A stretch of DNA of 64,000 bases, taken from assembly GCF_040545875.1 (NCBI RefSeq), contig NZ_JBEPMR010000012.1. The stretch is one strand, 5' to 3'. The position numbers and the translations under genes were made by a program. This DNA comes from Faecalicatena_A orotica. GTDB lineage: Bacteria; Bacillota; Clostridia; Lachnospirales; Lachnospiraceae. Below, piece by piece: positions 8,111-17,187 of this stretch; position 1 is the stretch's first letter, and the number at the start of each line of letters is the position of its first letter. The notes under the pieces were generated by a model. It was given only the letters and a program-made list of their open reading frames with translations. It did not search any database and was not told the DNA's origin.

Positions 8111-9313
8111 ATGAAAAAAAGCAGAAAAGTGTTGAGTGTGTTATTAGCAGCGGCTATGACAGTAGGCTGTCTGACAGCCTGCGGCGGGGGAAGCAAGGAC
8201 GAAAAGAGCGCGGACTCCGGAAAGAAAAGTGATGTGAAGATTGCAATCGTCTGTGATTCCGCAGGACAGAATGACAACGGTTACAATCAGACTGCAGTAG
8301 AAGGCGCTAAGAAAGCGGCTGATGAACTGGGAGTAGAGTACAAGGTAGTTGAGCCTACGAACGGAATCCCGGCTGCACTTGAGACACTGGCTGAAGATGG
8401 ATACAATGTTATCTTTAACCTGGAATACGATTTCGATGCTTTGATTAAAGGAGTCGGCGGTTCAGAACCAATTGCAGAGATGTATCCGGATACAACATTT
8501 GTCTGTGTCAATGACAACCCGAACGTAGATGAGAGCGGCAATGTAATCCATGATAATGTCATTTGTGCACTGTTTGATGTGCATGAGGCTTCTTACATAG
8601 CAGGGGCACTCGGCGTACAGGTGCTTGAGAACAAAGATGTACTGTTCCCGGCTGAAAATTATAAATTCACGGACCTTGACAAAGGCGGACGTGCAATCGG
8701 ATTCGTAGGCGGAACAAATTCAAACGGTATCACAGTATTTTCTTATGGATTTGTTGAAGGAATCAACAAGGCAGCTGAAGACCTCGGAGTAAATTATGAC
8801 TACTATGCAAAATATGATGCAGGATTCGCTGATCCGGCAACAGGAAGCACAGTGGCAGGAACTTATTATAACCAGGGGGCAAACCTCGTATACGCAGTAG
8901 CAGGAAGCGTTGGAGACGGTGTTGCATCTAAGGCAAAAGAAGACGGCAAGCTGGCAATCCACGTAGATGCAGACAAAGACGATATGCAGCCGGGATATAT
9001 CCTGACAAGTGTTATTAAGAATACATCTGTTCCGGTATTTGATATCACAAAGGCATATGTGGACGGAAAAATCAATGACATTGACAGACTTCAGACATTC
9101 TCACTTGCATCAGGCGCAACAGATATCACAGACCTGACCCAGATCAAAAATGCTCTGGCTGATACAGATGAGGCACAGGCAAAATGGGATGAGATCATGA
9201 CATACATTGATGACCTGAAGGCACAGATTGCTGATGGGACAATCAAGGTAACAAATGCACAGGTTGGCGAAGAATTCGACCCGGGCACATGCAAGAATGT
9301 AACAATTAAGTAA
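8111..9313 (+). CDS. BMP/PnrA-family substrate-binding lipoprotein
   Basis: Extracellular substrate-binding component of an ABC importer, 400 residues. A lysine-rich hydrophobic signal peptide ends in the lipobox LTAC, giving a lipid-anchored mature protein after a Gly/Ser/Lys linker. The rest has the type I periplasmic-binding fold of the BMP family (VKIAIVCDSAGQNDNGYNQ near the N-terminus; GFVGGTNSNGITVFSYGF in the middle), a family whose studied members bind purine and related nucleosides. The ribosome binding site is AAAGGAGGAA. It is followed by the ATPase and two permease genes, a complete importer. A nucleoside-like substrate fits the phosphorylase at 14424. Confidence 0.92.
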   Translation: MKKSRKVLSVLLAAAMTVGCLTACGGGSKDEKSADSGKKSDVKIAIVCDSAGQNDNGYNQTAVEGAKKAADELGVEYKVVEPTNGIPAALETLAEDGYNVIFNLEYDFDALIKGVGGSEPIAEMYPDTTFVCVNDNPNVDESGNVIHDNVICALFDVHEASYIAGALGVQVLENKDVLFPAENYKFTDLDKGGRAIGFVGGTNSNGITVFSYGFVEGINKAAEDLGVNYDYYAKYDAGFADPATGSTVAGTYYNQGANLVYAVAGSVGDGVASKAKEDGKLAIHVDADKDDMQPGYILTSVIKNTSVPVFDITKAYVDGKINDIDRLQTFSLASGATDITDLTQIKNALADTDEAQAKWDEIMTYIDDLKAQIADGTIKVTNAQVGEEFDPGTCKNVTIK

Positions 9314-9334
9314 ATAAGAAATGAGGGTACATAA

Positions 9335-10876
9335 ATGAGCATGATAGAAGTGGTTGATCTGACAAAAAAGTTCGGCGATTTCACGGCTAATGACAAGATA
9401 AGCCTGAGTGTGGAAGAACAGGAAATCAAATGTATCGTCGGTGAGAACGGCGCCGGAAAGTCGACACTTATGAATATGCTCTACGGCTTATTGCAGCCAA
9501 CCAGTGGGAAAATCCTGATCCGCGGCAAAGAGGTTCAGATGAACAGCCCCATTGATGCAATAGCAAATGGGATCGGTATGGTGCATCAGCATTTTAAGCT
9601 GGTGCCCAGCCTCACCGTGTATGAGAATATTTTGCTTGGTGTTGAGATAAAGAAGGGAAAATCCCCTTTTGTAGATTCAAAGACAGAGATTGAAAAGGTA
9701 CAGAAGTTAATAGACGAATATCATTTTGAGTTAAATCCCCTCGATAAGATCGAGGATATCTCAGTAGGCGGAAGACAGAGGGTAGAGATTCTGAAGATGC
9801 TTTACCGTAATGTCGACATCCTGATATTAGATGAGCCTACGGCAGTGCTGACACCGCAGGAAGTAGATGACCTCATGGTCAGCCTGAAGAACATGAAGAA
9901 ACAGGGAAAGACGATTATTGTAATCACACATAAGCTGCGCGAGGTCATGGAATTAAGCGACAGCATTACCGTCATCAAGCAGGGGAAGGTCATCGGACAT
10001 GTGAAGACGAAAGATACCAACGAGTCGGAGCTTGCACAGATGATGGTCGGAAGAAATGTTGTACTGACCGTAAATAATGAGAGAAAAGAACCAATAGCGG
10101 ATGAAGTCATATATGAAGTGAAGGACCTGTCTACGATCAATGACTACGGAAAAGAAGTCGTATCTGAGATTTCCTTCAAAGTCCATAAAGGAGAAATACT
10201 GGGAGTAGCCGGTGTGGAAGGAAACGGACAGTCGGAGCTTGTAAAGCTGATGACCGGACTGATGGAGTCCACAAAGGGAACGGTAACATTTCTTGGAAAA
10301 GATGTGACCAATGACTGGCCGGCACAGCTCCGGAAATCCGGGGTTGGCATCATTCCGGAGGACCGTTATGCGCAGGGACTCTGCGGGGATATGAATATAT
10401 CGGAGAACTGTATTGCAGGATACCACGGGAGTCCGGATGTCTGCAAAAGGGGGATCTTTGACCAGAAGGCCATCCGGGCAAAGAGGGACAAATACATCGA
10501 GGAATTTGATATCCGTATCGGCGACCTGAATGGGAATGTATCCAGCCTGTCAGGGGGAAATGCGCAGAAGATCATTGTTGCCAGAGAACTGTCTGCGGGC
10601 CCGAAGCTTCTGATTGCCTGTCAGCCTACCCGTGGTGTAGATATCGGTTCTATCGAATTTATCCACAAACAGATTTTAAAGTTCAGGGATGAGGGAAACG
10701 CTGTAATTCTGGTATCCAGTGAACTTTCAGAAATCTTAAGCCTTTCAGACAACATGATCGTTATGTATAAAGGGAAAATCTCCGGACGTGTTTGTCAGGA
10801 TGAAGTGACGACGGCAAGTATCGGACTTCTGATGGCAGGTATCCAGCCGGGGGAAAAGGGGGCAGCTCATGAATAA
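9335..10876 (+). CDS. ABC importer ATPase with two nucleotide-binding domains
   Basis: A 513-residue double ATPase of the sugar/nucleoside (RbsA/NupO-like) type. The first half has Walker A GENGAGKST, signature SVGGRQR and Walker B LILDEPTAVLT. The second half has a degenerate Walker A (GVEGNGQSE), signature SLSGGNAQK and the family motif ACQPTRGVD. As in relatives, the second site is probably catalytically weak. The gene is 21 bases after the lipoprotein gene and overlaps the next permease gene by 8 bases. Confidence 0.94.
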   Translation: MSMIEVVDLTKKFGDFTANDKISLSVEEQEIKCIVGENGAGKSTLMNMLYGLLQPTSGKILIRGKEVQMNSPIDAIANGIGMVHQHFKLVPSLTVYENILLGVEIKKGKSPFVDSKTEIEKVQKLIDEYHFELNPLDKIEDISVGGRQRVEILKMLYRNVDILILDEPTAVLTPQEVDDLMVSLKNMKKQGKTIIVITHKLREVMELSDSITVIKQGKVIGHVKTKDTNESELAQMMVGRNVVLTVNNERKEPIADEVIYEVKDLSTINDYGKEVVSEISFKVHKGEILGVAGVEGNGQSELVKLMTGLMESTKGTVTFLGKDVTNDWPAQLRKSGVGIIPEDRYAQGLCGDMNISENCIAGYHGSPDVCKRGIFDQKAIRAKRDKYIEEFDIRIGDLNGNVSSLSGGNAQKIIVARELSAGPKLLIACQPTRGVDIGSIEFIHKQILKFRDEGNAVILVSSELSEILSLSDNMIVMYKGKISGRVCQDEVTTASIGLLMAGIQPGEKGAAHE

Positions 10877-11939
10877 AAAAGGAAATATTTTAAGGAATAT
10901 AATCAATTCAGTCCTGCCGATTCTGCTGGCCTTTATTATCGGAGGAATTGTCATTGCATGCATCGGGGAGAATCCGCTGGAAACTTACTGGATACTTCTG
11001 AAAAAGTCATTTTTATCTTCCACGGGATTTATGAATACGCTCCACTATGCATCACCGCTGATCCTTACAGGTCTGGCAATCGCAGTGACGTTCAAAGCAA
11101 ATCTCTATAACATGGGTGTGGAAGGCCAGATGCTGCTGGGTGGTTTCTTTGCAGGAATCGCGGGTGCGTATATTACCGGAATGAATCCGCTGGTACATAA
11201 AGTCATCTGTTTCGCAGTCGGTATCCTCTGCGGTATGGCGTTTGCCCTGATCCCGGCGCTTTTGAAGGCGAAGTGCAAGGTAAATGAGATGGTAGTAACG
11301 CTGATGCTGAACTACGCAATGGCAAAAGCACTGGAATACCTTTCCACAGGCGTTTTCCGTGACTTGAGTTCCGGTTATGTTGCGACACCGACCATTCAGG
11401 AGAGCGCGATGTTTTCCAGATTCGGGCGCTCCCGTCTGACAATGTTTTTTGTGATAGCGATTATTGTATTAATTATTATGTATATTGTGATGAAGAAATC
11501 AAAGCTTGGGTATGAGCTGACAGCAATCGGAAAGAATCCTGAATTTGCTGAGGCGGCCGGCATGAATGTAGCTAAGAAGACGATTATTCTGATGCTGATC
11601 AGCGGGGCTTTGGCAGGACTTGCCGGATCAGGCTATATGATGAGTGAACAGTTCAAGTATACATTAAGTTTTTCCGGAACACCGGGACTTGGCTGGGATG
11701 GTATGCTGATTGCGCTTCTGGGCGGACATTCCCCGGGGGGAATCCTGATTGCGGCCATCTTCTATGCAGCATTAAAGACAGGAAGCGATAATATCAACAT
11801 GTACACGAGTGTTCCGAAAGAAATTGTGGCACTGATCCAGGGACTGATCATCCTCTTCCTGGCGGTGAAATTCATCTCCGAGCGGACGAATTTTTCTTTC
11901 CGTAAGAAGAGTGCAAAGAAAAGGGAGGAGGCTGCATAA
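10869..11939 (+). CDS. ABC importer permease, first subunit
   Basis: A 356-residue integral membrane protein of the BPD_transp_2 type that pairs with BMP-family binding proteins (B. subtilis NupP-like). Hydrophobic segments run throughout, with the conserved cytoplasmic region GVEGQMLLGGFFAG and the later ELTAIGKNPEFAEAAGMNV. It ends in a basic tail (RKKSAKKREE). It overlaps the ATPase gene by 8 bases and shares one base with the next permease gene, indicating translational coupling. Confidence 0.92.
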   Translation: MNKKGNILRNIINSVLPILLAFIIGGIVIACIGENPLETYWILLKKSFLSSTGFMNTLHYASPLILTGLAIAVTFKANLYNMGVEGQMLLGGFFAGIAGAYITGMNPLVHKVICFAVGILCGMAFALIPALLKAKCKVNEMVVTLMLNYAMAKALEYLSTGVFRDLSSGYVATPTIQESAMFSRFGRSRLTMFFVIAIIVLIIMYIVMKKSKLGYELTAIGKNPEFAEAAGMNVAKKTIILMLISGALAGLAGSGYMMSEQFKYTLSFSGTPGLGWDGMLIALLGGHSPGGILIAAIFYAALKTGSDNINMYTSVPKEIVALIQGLIILFLAVKFISERTNFSFRKKSAKKREEAA

Positions 11940-12856
11940 TGGAACTGATTAACAACATTTTGTATGATACTGTGTATCACAGTACGCCGATTATCCTCTG
12001 CGTAATAGGTGGTATGTTCGCATATAAGGCGAACGTGCTGAATATCGCACTGGAAGGTATGATGCTAAACGGTGCATTCATTTCCACACTGGTGATGTTC
12101 TTTACCGGGAATCTGGCCCTGGCAGTTATTCTGGCGATTTTAAGTACACTGGTTTACGGACTGGTATTCTCTGTTATGGGCATTACTTATAAAGGAAATG
12201 TCATCGTCGTAGGTCTTGCCATCAACCTGATTGCCCCTGCGATTGCAGGTTTTGTCATGAAGATGATGGAGACGGCAAACATCAACCTGACGAATGTGAA
12301 TATTGCGAAGTTTAAGATTAATATTCCGTTGATTAAAGATATCCCAATCATTGGGGCAATCTTAAGCGGCCATCCGCCGATCACGTATCTGGCATTTATC
12401 GGAATAGCCGCGTTTGCAGTTCTGATGTATAAGACGAAGTTTGGAATCTATGTACGGGTTGTCGGTGAGAATGAAGATTCTGCGAAGAGCCTTGGTATCA
12501 AAACAAACTTTTATAAATATGCAGCAGTCCTGATCGGTGCCTTCTGCTGTGCTCTGGCAGGTGTGAACCTCTCGGTAGAGCGCCTCGGCCTTTATACCAA
12601 TGATATGACGGCGGGCCGTGGGTTTATCGCAATCGCGGCAATCTACTGCGGACAGGGGAAACCGGTATTATCGTCACTCTATGCGATTTTGTTTGGTGTT
12701 GCGAGGTCACTGGCCGTAAACTTAAGTATCTATGCAGGACCGGCAGCAGGACTGTTCGATATCATTCCATATATCATCATGGTAACAGTGCTTGCGGTAG
12801 TTTCGATTGTGAAATATAAAAATGTCAAGGTGCGCGGATTTAAGAATGAACTTTAA
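11939..12856 (+). CDS. ABC importer permease, second subunit
   Basis: A 305-residue membrane protein, the partner of the previous permease in a heterodimeric importer (NupQ-like). Family features visible are ALEGMMLNGAF near residue 40 and VRVVGENEDSAKSLGI near residue 175, followed by the glycine-rich GRGFIAIAAIYCGQGKP. About eight to ten membrane helices are likely. It completes the lipoprotein-ATPase-permease-permease set and is followed by soluble enzymes after 25 bases. Confidence 0.92.
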   Translation: MELINNILYDTVYHSTPIILCVIGGMFAYKANVLNIALEGMMLNGAFISTLVMFFTGNLALAVILAILSTLVYGLVFSVMGITYKGNVIVVGLAINLIAPAIAGFVMKMMETANINLTNVNIAKFKINIPLIKDIPIIGAILSGHPPITYLAFIGIAAFAVLMYKTKFGIYVRVVGENEDSAKSLGIKTNFYKYAAVLIGAFCCALAGVNLSVERLGLYTNDMTAGRGFIAIAAIYCGQGKPVLSSLYAILFGVARSLAVNLSIYAGPAAGLFDIIPYIIMVTVLAVVSIVKYKNVKVRGFKNEL

Positions 12857-12881
12857 ATGTAAAAAGAATGGAGGGGCATGT

Positions 12882-13445
12882 ATGGGAAAGACAGCACTGC
12901 TGATCGTGGATATGGTAAAGGATTTTACGGACCCGGACGGACTTGTATTTTACCCGCAGAACCGGGAAATCCTGCCGAAGATCAAACGGGTTTTAGATAA
13001 GTGCAGGGAAAAGGATGTACTTGTTGTATATCTCCAGCATTGCAACCGGAAGGGGAAATTCGACAGAAAAGCGGCAGCCATGCGTCCGAACTGCATCGAA
13101 GGCAGCGGCGGGGAGGAGATCGACCCGATGCTTCCTGTAGAGGAGTCCGACTATGTGATTAAAAAAAGGCGGTACAGCGGATTTTTTGCAACAGACCTTG
13201 ACCTTGTCCTTAGAGAAAATGATGTGAAAAATGTGATTATTGTCGGCACGAAAACGAACTGCTGCATCAGGGCTACCGTTACGGATGCATTTTATCTCGA
13301 TTATGAGGGATACGTAATCAGTGACTGTGTGGCAACGAATTCGGAGACTGTCAACCGTGTACATCTGGAGGATATTGATAAATATCTGGGCCATGTGATT
13401 GACAGTGAGACATTATTTAAAATGCTGGATGAGGGTACCTTATAA
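12882..13445 (+). CDS. Isochorismatase-like cysteine hydrolase
   Basis: A soluble hydrolase of 187 residues. The catalytic triad of the family is visible: D10 (LLIVDMVKDF), K95 (VIKKRRYSGF) and C128 (GTKTNCCIRATV). Members hydrolyse amides such as nicotinamide, N-carbamoyl compounds or ureidoacrylate; the substrate here is unknown. The start is ATG 12882 behind GGAGGGG; a longer frame from 12822 overlaps the permease end and lacks a ribosome binding site. Placed between a nucleoside-like importer and a nucleoside phosphorylase, it may act on a base or an amide-bearing side group of the imported compound; this is inference. Confidence 0.9.
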   Translation: MGKTALLIVDMVKDFTDPDGLVFYPQNREILPKIKRVLDKCREKDVLVVYLQHCNRKGKFDRKAAAMRPNCIEGSGGEEIDPMLPVEESDYVIKKRRYSGFFATDLDLVLRENDVKNVIIVGTKTNCCIRATVTDAFYLDYEGYVISDCVATNSETVNRVHLEDIDKYLGHVIDSETLFKMLDEGTL

Positions 13446-13470
13446 TGCCTGCAGGAAAGGAATAACAAGT

Positions 13471-14427
13471 ATGAAAGAGTATGACGTGATTACCAGTGGA
13501 TATGTCAGCATGGACCATATCATTAAAATAGCCTCGCCTGCGAAGATCGGCTTTACTTCTCTGGTTACAAATAAAAACAACAGCCAGATCCAGTACGGCG
13601 GCTGTTCCGTCAATATCGCCTATGCGCTGTGCAGGCTGGGGAAGAAGTCCCTTCCGGTCCTGCGGGTGGGCGGCGACTATGAAAGCAATGGTTTTAAAAA
13701 GTTTCTGGAAGACGGCGGCGTGCCTCTGGATGGGATTTCTGTTTTAGAGGATGAGATTACTTCCATATGCTATCTTCTGCAGGATAACAATAACGACCAT
13801 ATCACGATTTTCTATCCGGGGTCAATGGATGGGAAGTTTGCGGGGGAGATGGATGATGCCCTGTTTGAGAATGCGAAGCTCGGGGTTATAACGGTCGCTT
13901 CCAGACAGGATAACGAAGTGTTTTTCAGGAAATGCAGGGAGTACGATGTGCCGGTGGTATTCGGGATGAAAGACGATTTTGATGCATTTCCGGAGGAATT
14001 CTTAAAGGAACTGCTCACGGGCAGCAGGATCATTTTTACAAACGAAGTAGAGCGCGGCATTATTGAGGAACTGTATGGATTTAAAGATATTACAGAGCTC
14101 TTTGAGATCGGTGAGGTGGACATCATCGTAACGACGATGGGCAAGGACGGCAGCATCTGCTATGAGCGGACGAAAGACGGAGTAAAGATTGAACAGATCG
14201 GAATCTGCCCGGTTGAGCATGTCGTAGACGCGACAGGGTCCGGCGATTCCTATATGGCAGGATTTCTCTATGGTTACCTGAACGGTGAGACACCGAAGGA
14301 ATGCTGTGTTATGGGAAGCGTGCTGTCCTGGTTTGTTCTGCAGAAAGAAGGCTGCTGTACAAACCTGCCGGCGGAAGACGCATTTTTAGAGAAATACAGA
14401 CAGGTGAAAAAGGGAGGACAGTCATGA
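13471..14427 (+). CDS. PfkB-family carbohydrate or nucleoside kinase
   Basis: A 318-residue ribokinase-fold kinase. Near the N-terminus is the sugar-binding region (YVSMDHI; QYGGCSVNIAYALCRLG), and near the C-terminus the ATP/anion-hole motif DATGSGDSYMAGF with the catalytic aspartate. Family members phosphorylate sugars, nucleosides or pseudouridine; the substrate cannot be told from sequence. The start is ATG 13471, with AGGAAAGGA upstream. Its TGA stop overlaps the ATG of the phosphorylase gene (ATGA), so the two products are likely made together and act on the same pathway. Confidence 0.9.
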   Translation: MKEYDVITSGYVSMDHIIKIASPAKIGFTSLVTNKNNSQIQYGGCSVNIAYALCRLGKKSLPVLRVGGDYESNGFKKFLEDGGVPLDGISVLEDEITSICYLLQDNNNDHITIFYPGSMDGKFAGEMDDALFENAKLGVITVASRQDNEVFFRKCREYDVPVVFGMKDDFDAFPEEFLKELLTGSRIIFTNEVERGIIEELYGFKDITELFEIGEVDIIVTTMGKDGSICYERTKDGVKIEQIGICPVEHVVDATGSGDSYMAGFLYGYLNGETPKECCVMGSVLSWFVLQKEGCCTNLPAEDAFLEKYRQVKKGGQS

Positions 14428-15170
14428 GTACATTATATTTAGGGGCTGATAAGTCTAATATATCAAAATATGTATTATTTTCCGGGGACCCCTGGAGAGT
14501 AGAAGTACTGAAGCAATATCTGGATGATCCGCAAAAGGTGGCATTCAAGAGAGAATTCAATACCTACACCGGAACATACAAAGGTGTGCAGATCACAGTA
14601 ACCAGTACTGGGATAGGAGCCCCGTCCGCAGCAATCGCGATGGAGGAAATGTACGAATCCGGTATGGAAGTGGCAGTGCGTATGGGAACCGTCATGGCGC
14701 TTCAGGATGACATGCTCGGGAAATTCGTTATCCCGATTGCCGCAATGAGAAGAGAAGGAACCAGTTCATCCTACGTGGACATGACATATCCGGCCGTTGC
14801 AGATATCGATCTGGTAAACTGCATGAACCAGACCGTAACCGACATGGGAGCCGAATACCGAAACGGCCTGAACTGCACAATGGACGGATTCTACAGTAAG
14901 ATGCATGATTCCCGGTTCTCACTCGAGTGGGGACGCGACATGACAGAGACATTCGAAGAACTGAAGAAGCTGAAAGTAACAGGGATTGACATGGAATCCT
15001 CCTGTATGCTCACAGTCGGAAGACTCATGGGAGTCAGGACATGCGTCGTAACGATGACAACCGTACTGGAGAACCTGAAAGAAACACTTCAGGGGCAGGC
15101 ACGGACAGATGCAGAAGACCTGCTCTGCCGCGTAGCATTAGAGGGGATTTATAGGTTCAGTTGTTCATAG
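14424..15170 (+). CDS. Uridine-phosphorylase-like nucleoside phosphorylase
   Basis: A 248-residue enzyme of the PNP/Udp family, expected to cleave an N-glycosidic bond with phosphate. Visible features are LFSGDPWRV near the N-terminus, TVTSTGIGAPSAAIAMEE (phosphate/ribose site), VRMGTVMAL, and the ribose-binding glutamate in GIDMESS. The ATG overlaps the kinase stop; AGGGAGGA precedes it. The C-terminus (YRFSCS) abuts a palindromic repeat whose first G is the last base of the TAG stop, so the tail may have been altered by that repeat. It is the clearest hint that the operon handles a nucleoside-like substrate. Confidence 0.9.
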   Translation: MSTLYLGADKSNISKYVLFSGDPWRVEVLKQYLDDPQKVAFKREFNTYTGTYKGVQITVTSTGIGAPSAAIAMEEMYESGMEVAVRMGTVMALQDDMLGKFVIPIAAMRREGTSSSYVDMTYPAVADIDLVNCMNQTVTDMGAEYRNGLNCTMDGFYSKMHDSRFSLEWGRDMTETFEELKKLKVTGIDMESSCMLTVGRLMGVRTCVVTMTTVLENLKETLQGQARTDAEDLLCRVALEGIYRFSCS

Positions 15171-15182
15171 GGGTCAGACCCC
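15170..15182. repeat. Palindromic repeat GGGGTCAGACCCC, copy 1
   Basis: GGGGTC-A-GACCCC forms a perfect hairpin directly after the phosphorylase stop. A related longer copy is at 52899-52932. It resembles dispersed REP-like palindromes seen in many bacterial genomes. It may also modulate mRNA inside the operon. Confidence 0.6.
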
Positions 15183-15222
15183 TTGTTTAAAAGAAGGTTA
15201 AAGGAAGGAAAGGTGACAGACG

Positions 15223-16014
15223 ATGAGTAGTCAGGAAATTTTAAGGGTTGGGGACACGACAGTGATTGGTATGGTACATTGCCTTCCGTTGCCCGGAACT
15301 GCAGGATTTGACGGGGACTTTGATAAGATTATAGATCATGCGGTCAGGGATGCCATTACATTGGAGAAAGCGGGAGTTGATGCGCTGATTGTGGAAAATA
15401 TGGGGGATACTCCGTTTACTGCGCTGTTGTCAACTGCTCAGGTTGCGGCCCTGTCGGCTGCGGCATATGCAGTAAGGCAGAGTGTGAAGATTCCGATTGG
15501 GATTGATGCGGCGTTCAATGACTGCAAGGCATCGCTTTCGATCGCGGGTATGGCAGGAGCTGATTTTGTCAGGATTCCGGTATTTGTCGATACGGTTGTG
15601 TTTACGGACGGAATTATCAATCCGGTTGCGAAAGAATGTATTGACTTTAGAAAACAGCTCGGTTTGGAGCACGTTAAGATTCTGGCCGATGTTCAGGTGA
15701 AGCATGCACATATGCTGCTTCCGTACATCACAATCGAACAATCCGCAAAAGAAGCGGCTGACAACGGGGCAGACGGAATTATCGTAACGGGAAGTGTAAT
15801 CGGTGAGGAAACACCTCTCGATATGATTGCTCGTGTAAAAAAGGTTGTGAAGGTTCCGGTACTCGCAGGAAGCGGCGTCAAGGCTTCCAATATTAAGGCA
15901 CAGATGGAGACGGCAGACGGCGCAATCATTGGTTCCAGCCTGAAAGAGGGCGGGATCCTGACGAACCCGATTTCCTACGATCTGGTCAAGGAAGTTATGG
16001 ATGGACTGAAATAA
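15223..16014 (+). CDS. BtpA/SgcQ-family TIM-barrel protein
   Basis: A 263-residue protein matching the BtpA/SgcQ family: VIGMVHCLPLPGTAGF near the N-terminus, GVDALIVENMGDTPF at about residue 50, and repeating beta-alpha units ending in VLAGSGVKASNI and DGAIIGSSLKEGG, a phosphate-binding-like barrel end. The family is best known from photosystem I biogenesis and from sugar operons, but its reaction is not settled. In this operon it is likely an enzyme on a phosphorylated intermediate. It begins 52 bases after the phosphorylase gene, past a palindromic repeat, and is followed by the dehydrogenase after 22 bases. Confidence 0.88.
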   Translation: MSSQEILRVGDTTVIGMVHCLPLPGTAGFDGDFDKIIDHAVRDAITLEKAGVDALIVENMGDTPFTALLSTAQVAALSAAAYAVRQSVKIPIGIDAAFNDCKASLSIAGMAGADFVRIPVFVDTVVFTDGIINPVAKECIDFRKQLGLEHVKILADVQVKHAHMLLPYITIEQSAKEAADNGADGIIVTGSVIGEETPLDMIARVKKVVKVPVLAGSGVKASNIKAQMETADGAIIGSSLKEGGILTNPISYDLVKEVMDGLK

Positions 16015-16036
16015 AAAGAAAAGAGGATGATTTATT

Positions 16037-17185
16037 ATGATGAGACCAATGAAATTAGCAGGAAGCCAGCTTATGTTCGGTGAAGGCTGTCTGGAACATA
16101 TAAAAGCTTTAAACACAAAGAAAACTTCTATTGTAATCGGCGGAAGCAGTATGGTAAAAAGCGGAATTCTTGACAAAGTAAAAGGATACCTCTCAGAAAT
16201 CAATGCCGAATCACAGGTGATCGAAGGGGTAGAACCGGACCCGTCTTTCGCGACTGTTATGCGCGGTGCAAAAGAAATGCTTACATTTGGGCCGGACCTG
16301 ATTATCGCACTGGGCGGCGGCTCTGTCATGGACGCGGCCAAGACGATGTGGGTATATTACGAGCATCCCGAGCTGGATTCTCTGGAAGCAATCCTTCCTC
16401 CGAATGAATTCCCGAAACTGAGGGAAAAAGCCCTTTTCTGCTGTATCCCGTCCACGGCCGGGACTGCAAGCGAAGTATCCCGTTCTGTTGTAATTTCCGA
16501 TACAGAAACCGGTATCAAGCATGGTGTCGGAAACATGGAAATGATGCCGGACATCGCAATCTGCGATCCTGAGGTGACTCGTTCCATGCCGCCAAGAATC
16601 ACGGCAGAGACAGGAATGGATGCATTGACACATGCCCTGGAAGCACTTGCGTCAACTCGTGCAAACTATCTGGGCAACATTTTGGCAACGCAGGCGGCCC
16701 TCGATATTATGGAGAACCTTCCGAAGGCATTCAAAGATGGCAATGACATGGTGGCAAGGGAAATTATGCTGAACGCATCCATGACAGCAGGAATCGCATT
16801 TACAAATGTATCCCTCGGAATCGTACATTCAATGGCACATACACTGGGTAGTTATTTCCATACTGCCCACGGTCTGGGAGATGCGATGCTGCTTCCATAC
16901 ATCATTCGCTATAATACAGGCGATGAGAGGGCTGCGGGCATTTATAAGGAATTCGCCGCAAAAGCAGGCGGGGAAGATCTGGCAGTCATGGTAGAAGAAC
17001 TGAACAAAGAATTAAACATCCCGTCTTCATTCAAAGAAATTATACCGGACGAGGATAAATACATGTCCATTCTGGAAGAAATGGCAGAGATGGCAAAGGC
17101 TGACGGCTGCACCAAAACAAACCCGATCATCCCGACCATTGAAGAATTCAAAGAATTATTTATTAAGGCATATAAAGGAGAATAA
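16037..17185 (+). CDS. Iron-containing alcohol dehydrogenase
   Basis: A 382-residue group III dehydrogenase that interconverts an alcohol and an aldehyde or ketone with NAD(P). The nucleotide-binding GGGSVMDAAK is present, and the metal ligands are visible in DALTHALEA (D and H), HSMAHTLGS (H) and HTAHGLGDA (H). The length is typical. The ribosome binding site is AGAGGATG. Its place between two TIM-barrel proteins suggests that it disposes of an aldehyde released by one of them; this is inference. Confidence 0.92.
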   Translation: MMRPMKLAGSQLMFGEGCLEHIKALNTKKTSIVIGGSSMVKSGILDKVKGYLSEINAESQVIEGVEPDPSFATVMRGAKEMLTFGPDLIIALGGGSVMDAAKTMWVYYEHPELDSLEAILPPNEFPKLREKALFCCIPSTAGTASEVSRSVVISDTETGIKHGVGNMEMMPDIAICDPEVTRSMPPRITAETGMDALTHALEALASTRANYLGNILATQAALDIMENLPKAFKDGNDMVAREIMLNASMTAGIAFTNVSLGIVHSMAHTLGSYFHTAHGLGDAMLLPYIIRYNTGDERAAGIYKEFAAKAGGEDLAVMVEELNKELNIPSSFKEIIPDEDKYMSILEEMAEMAKADGCTKTNPIIPTIEEFKELFIKAYKGE

Positions 17186-17187
17186 AC

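Noticed and set aside
15430..16341. A 303-codon open frame on the minus strand opposite the BtpA and dehydrogenase genes
   Set aside because: It is antisense to two well-supported genes, has no ribosome binding site, and its sequence is unlike any protein pattern; it is a by-product of codon use.
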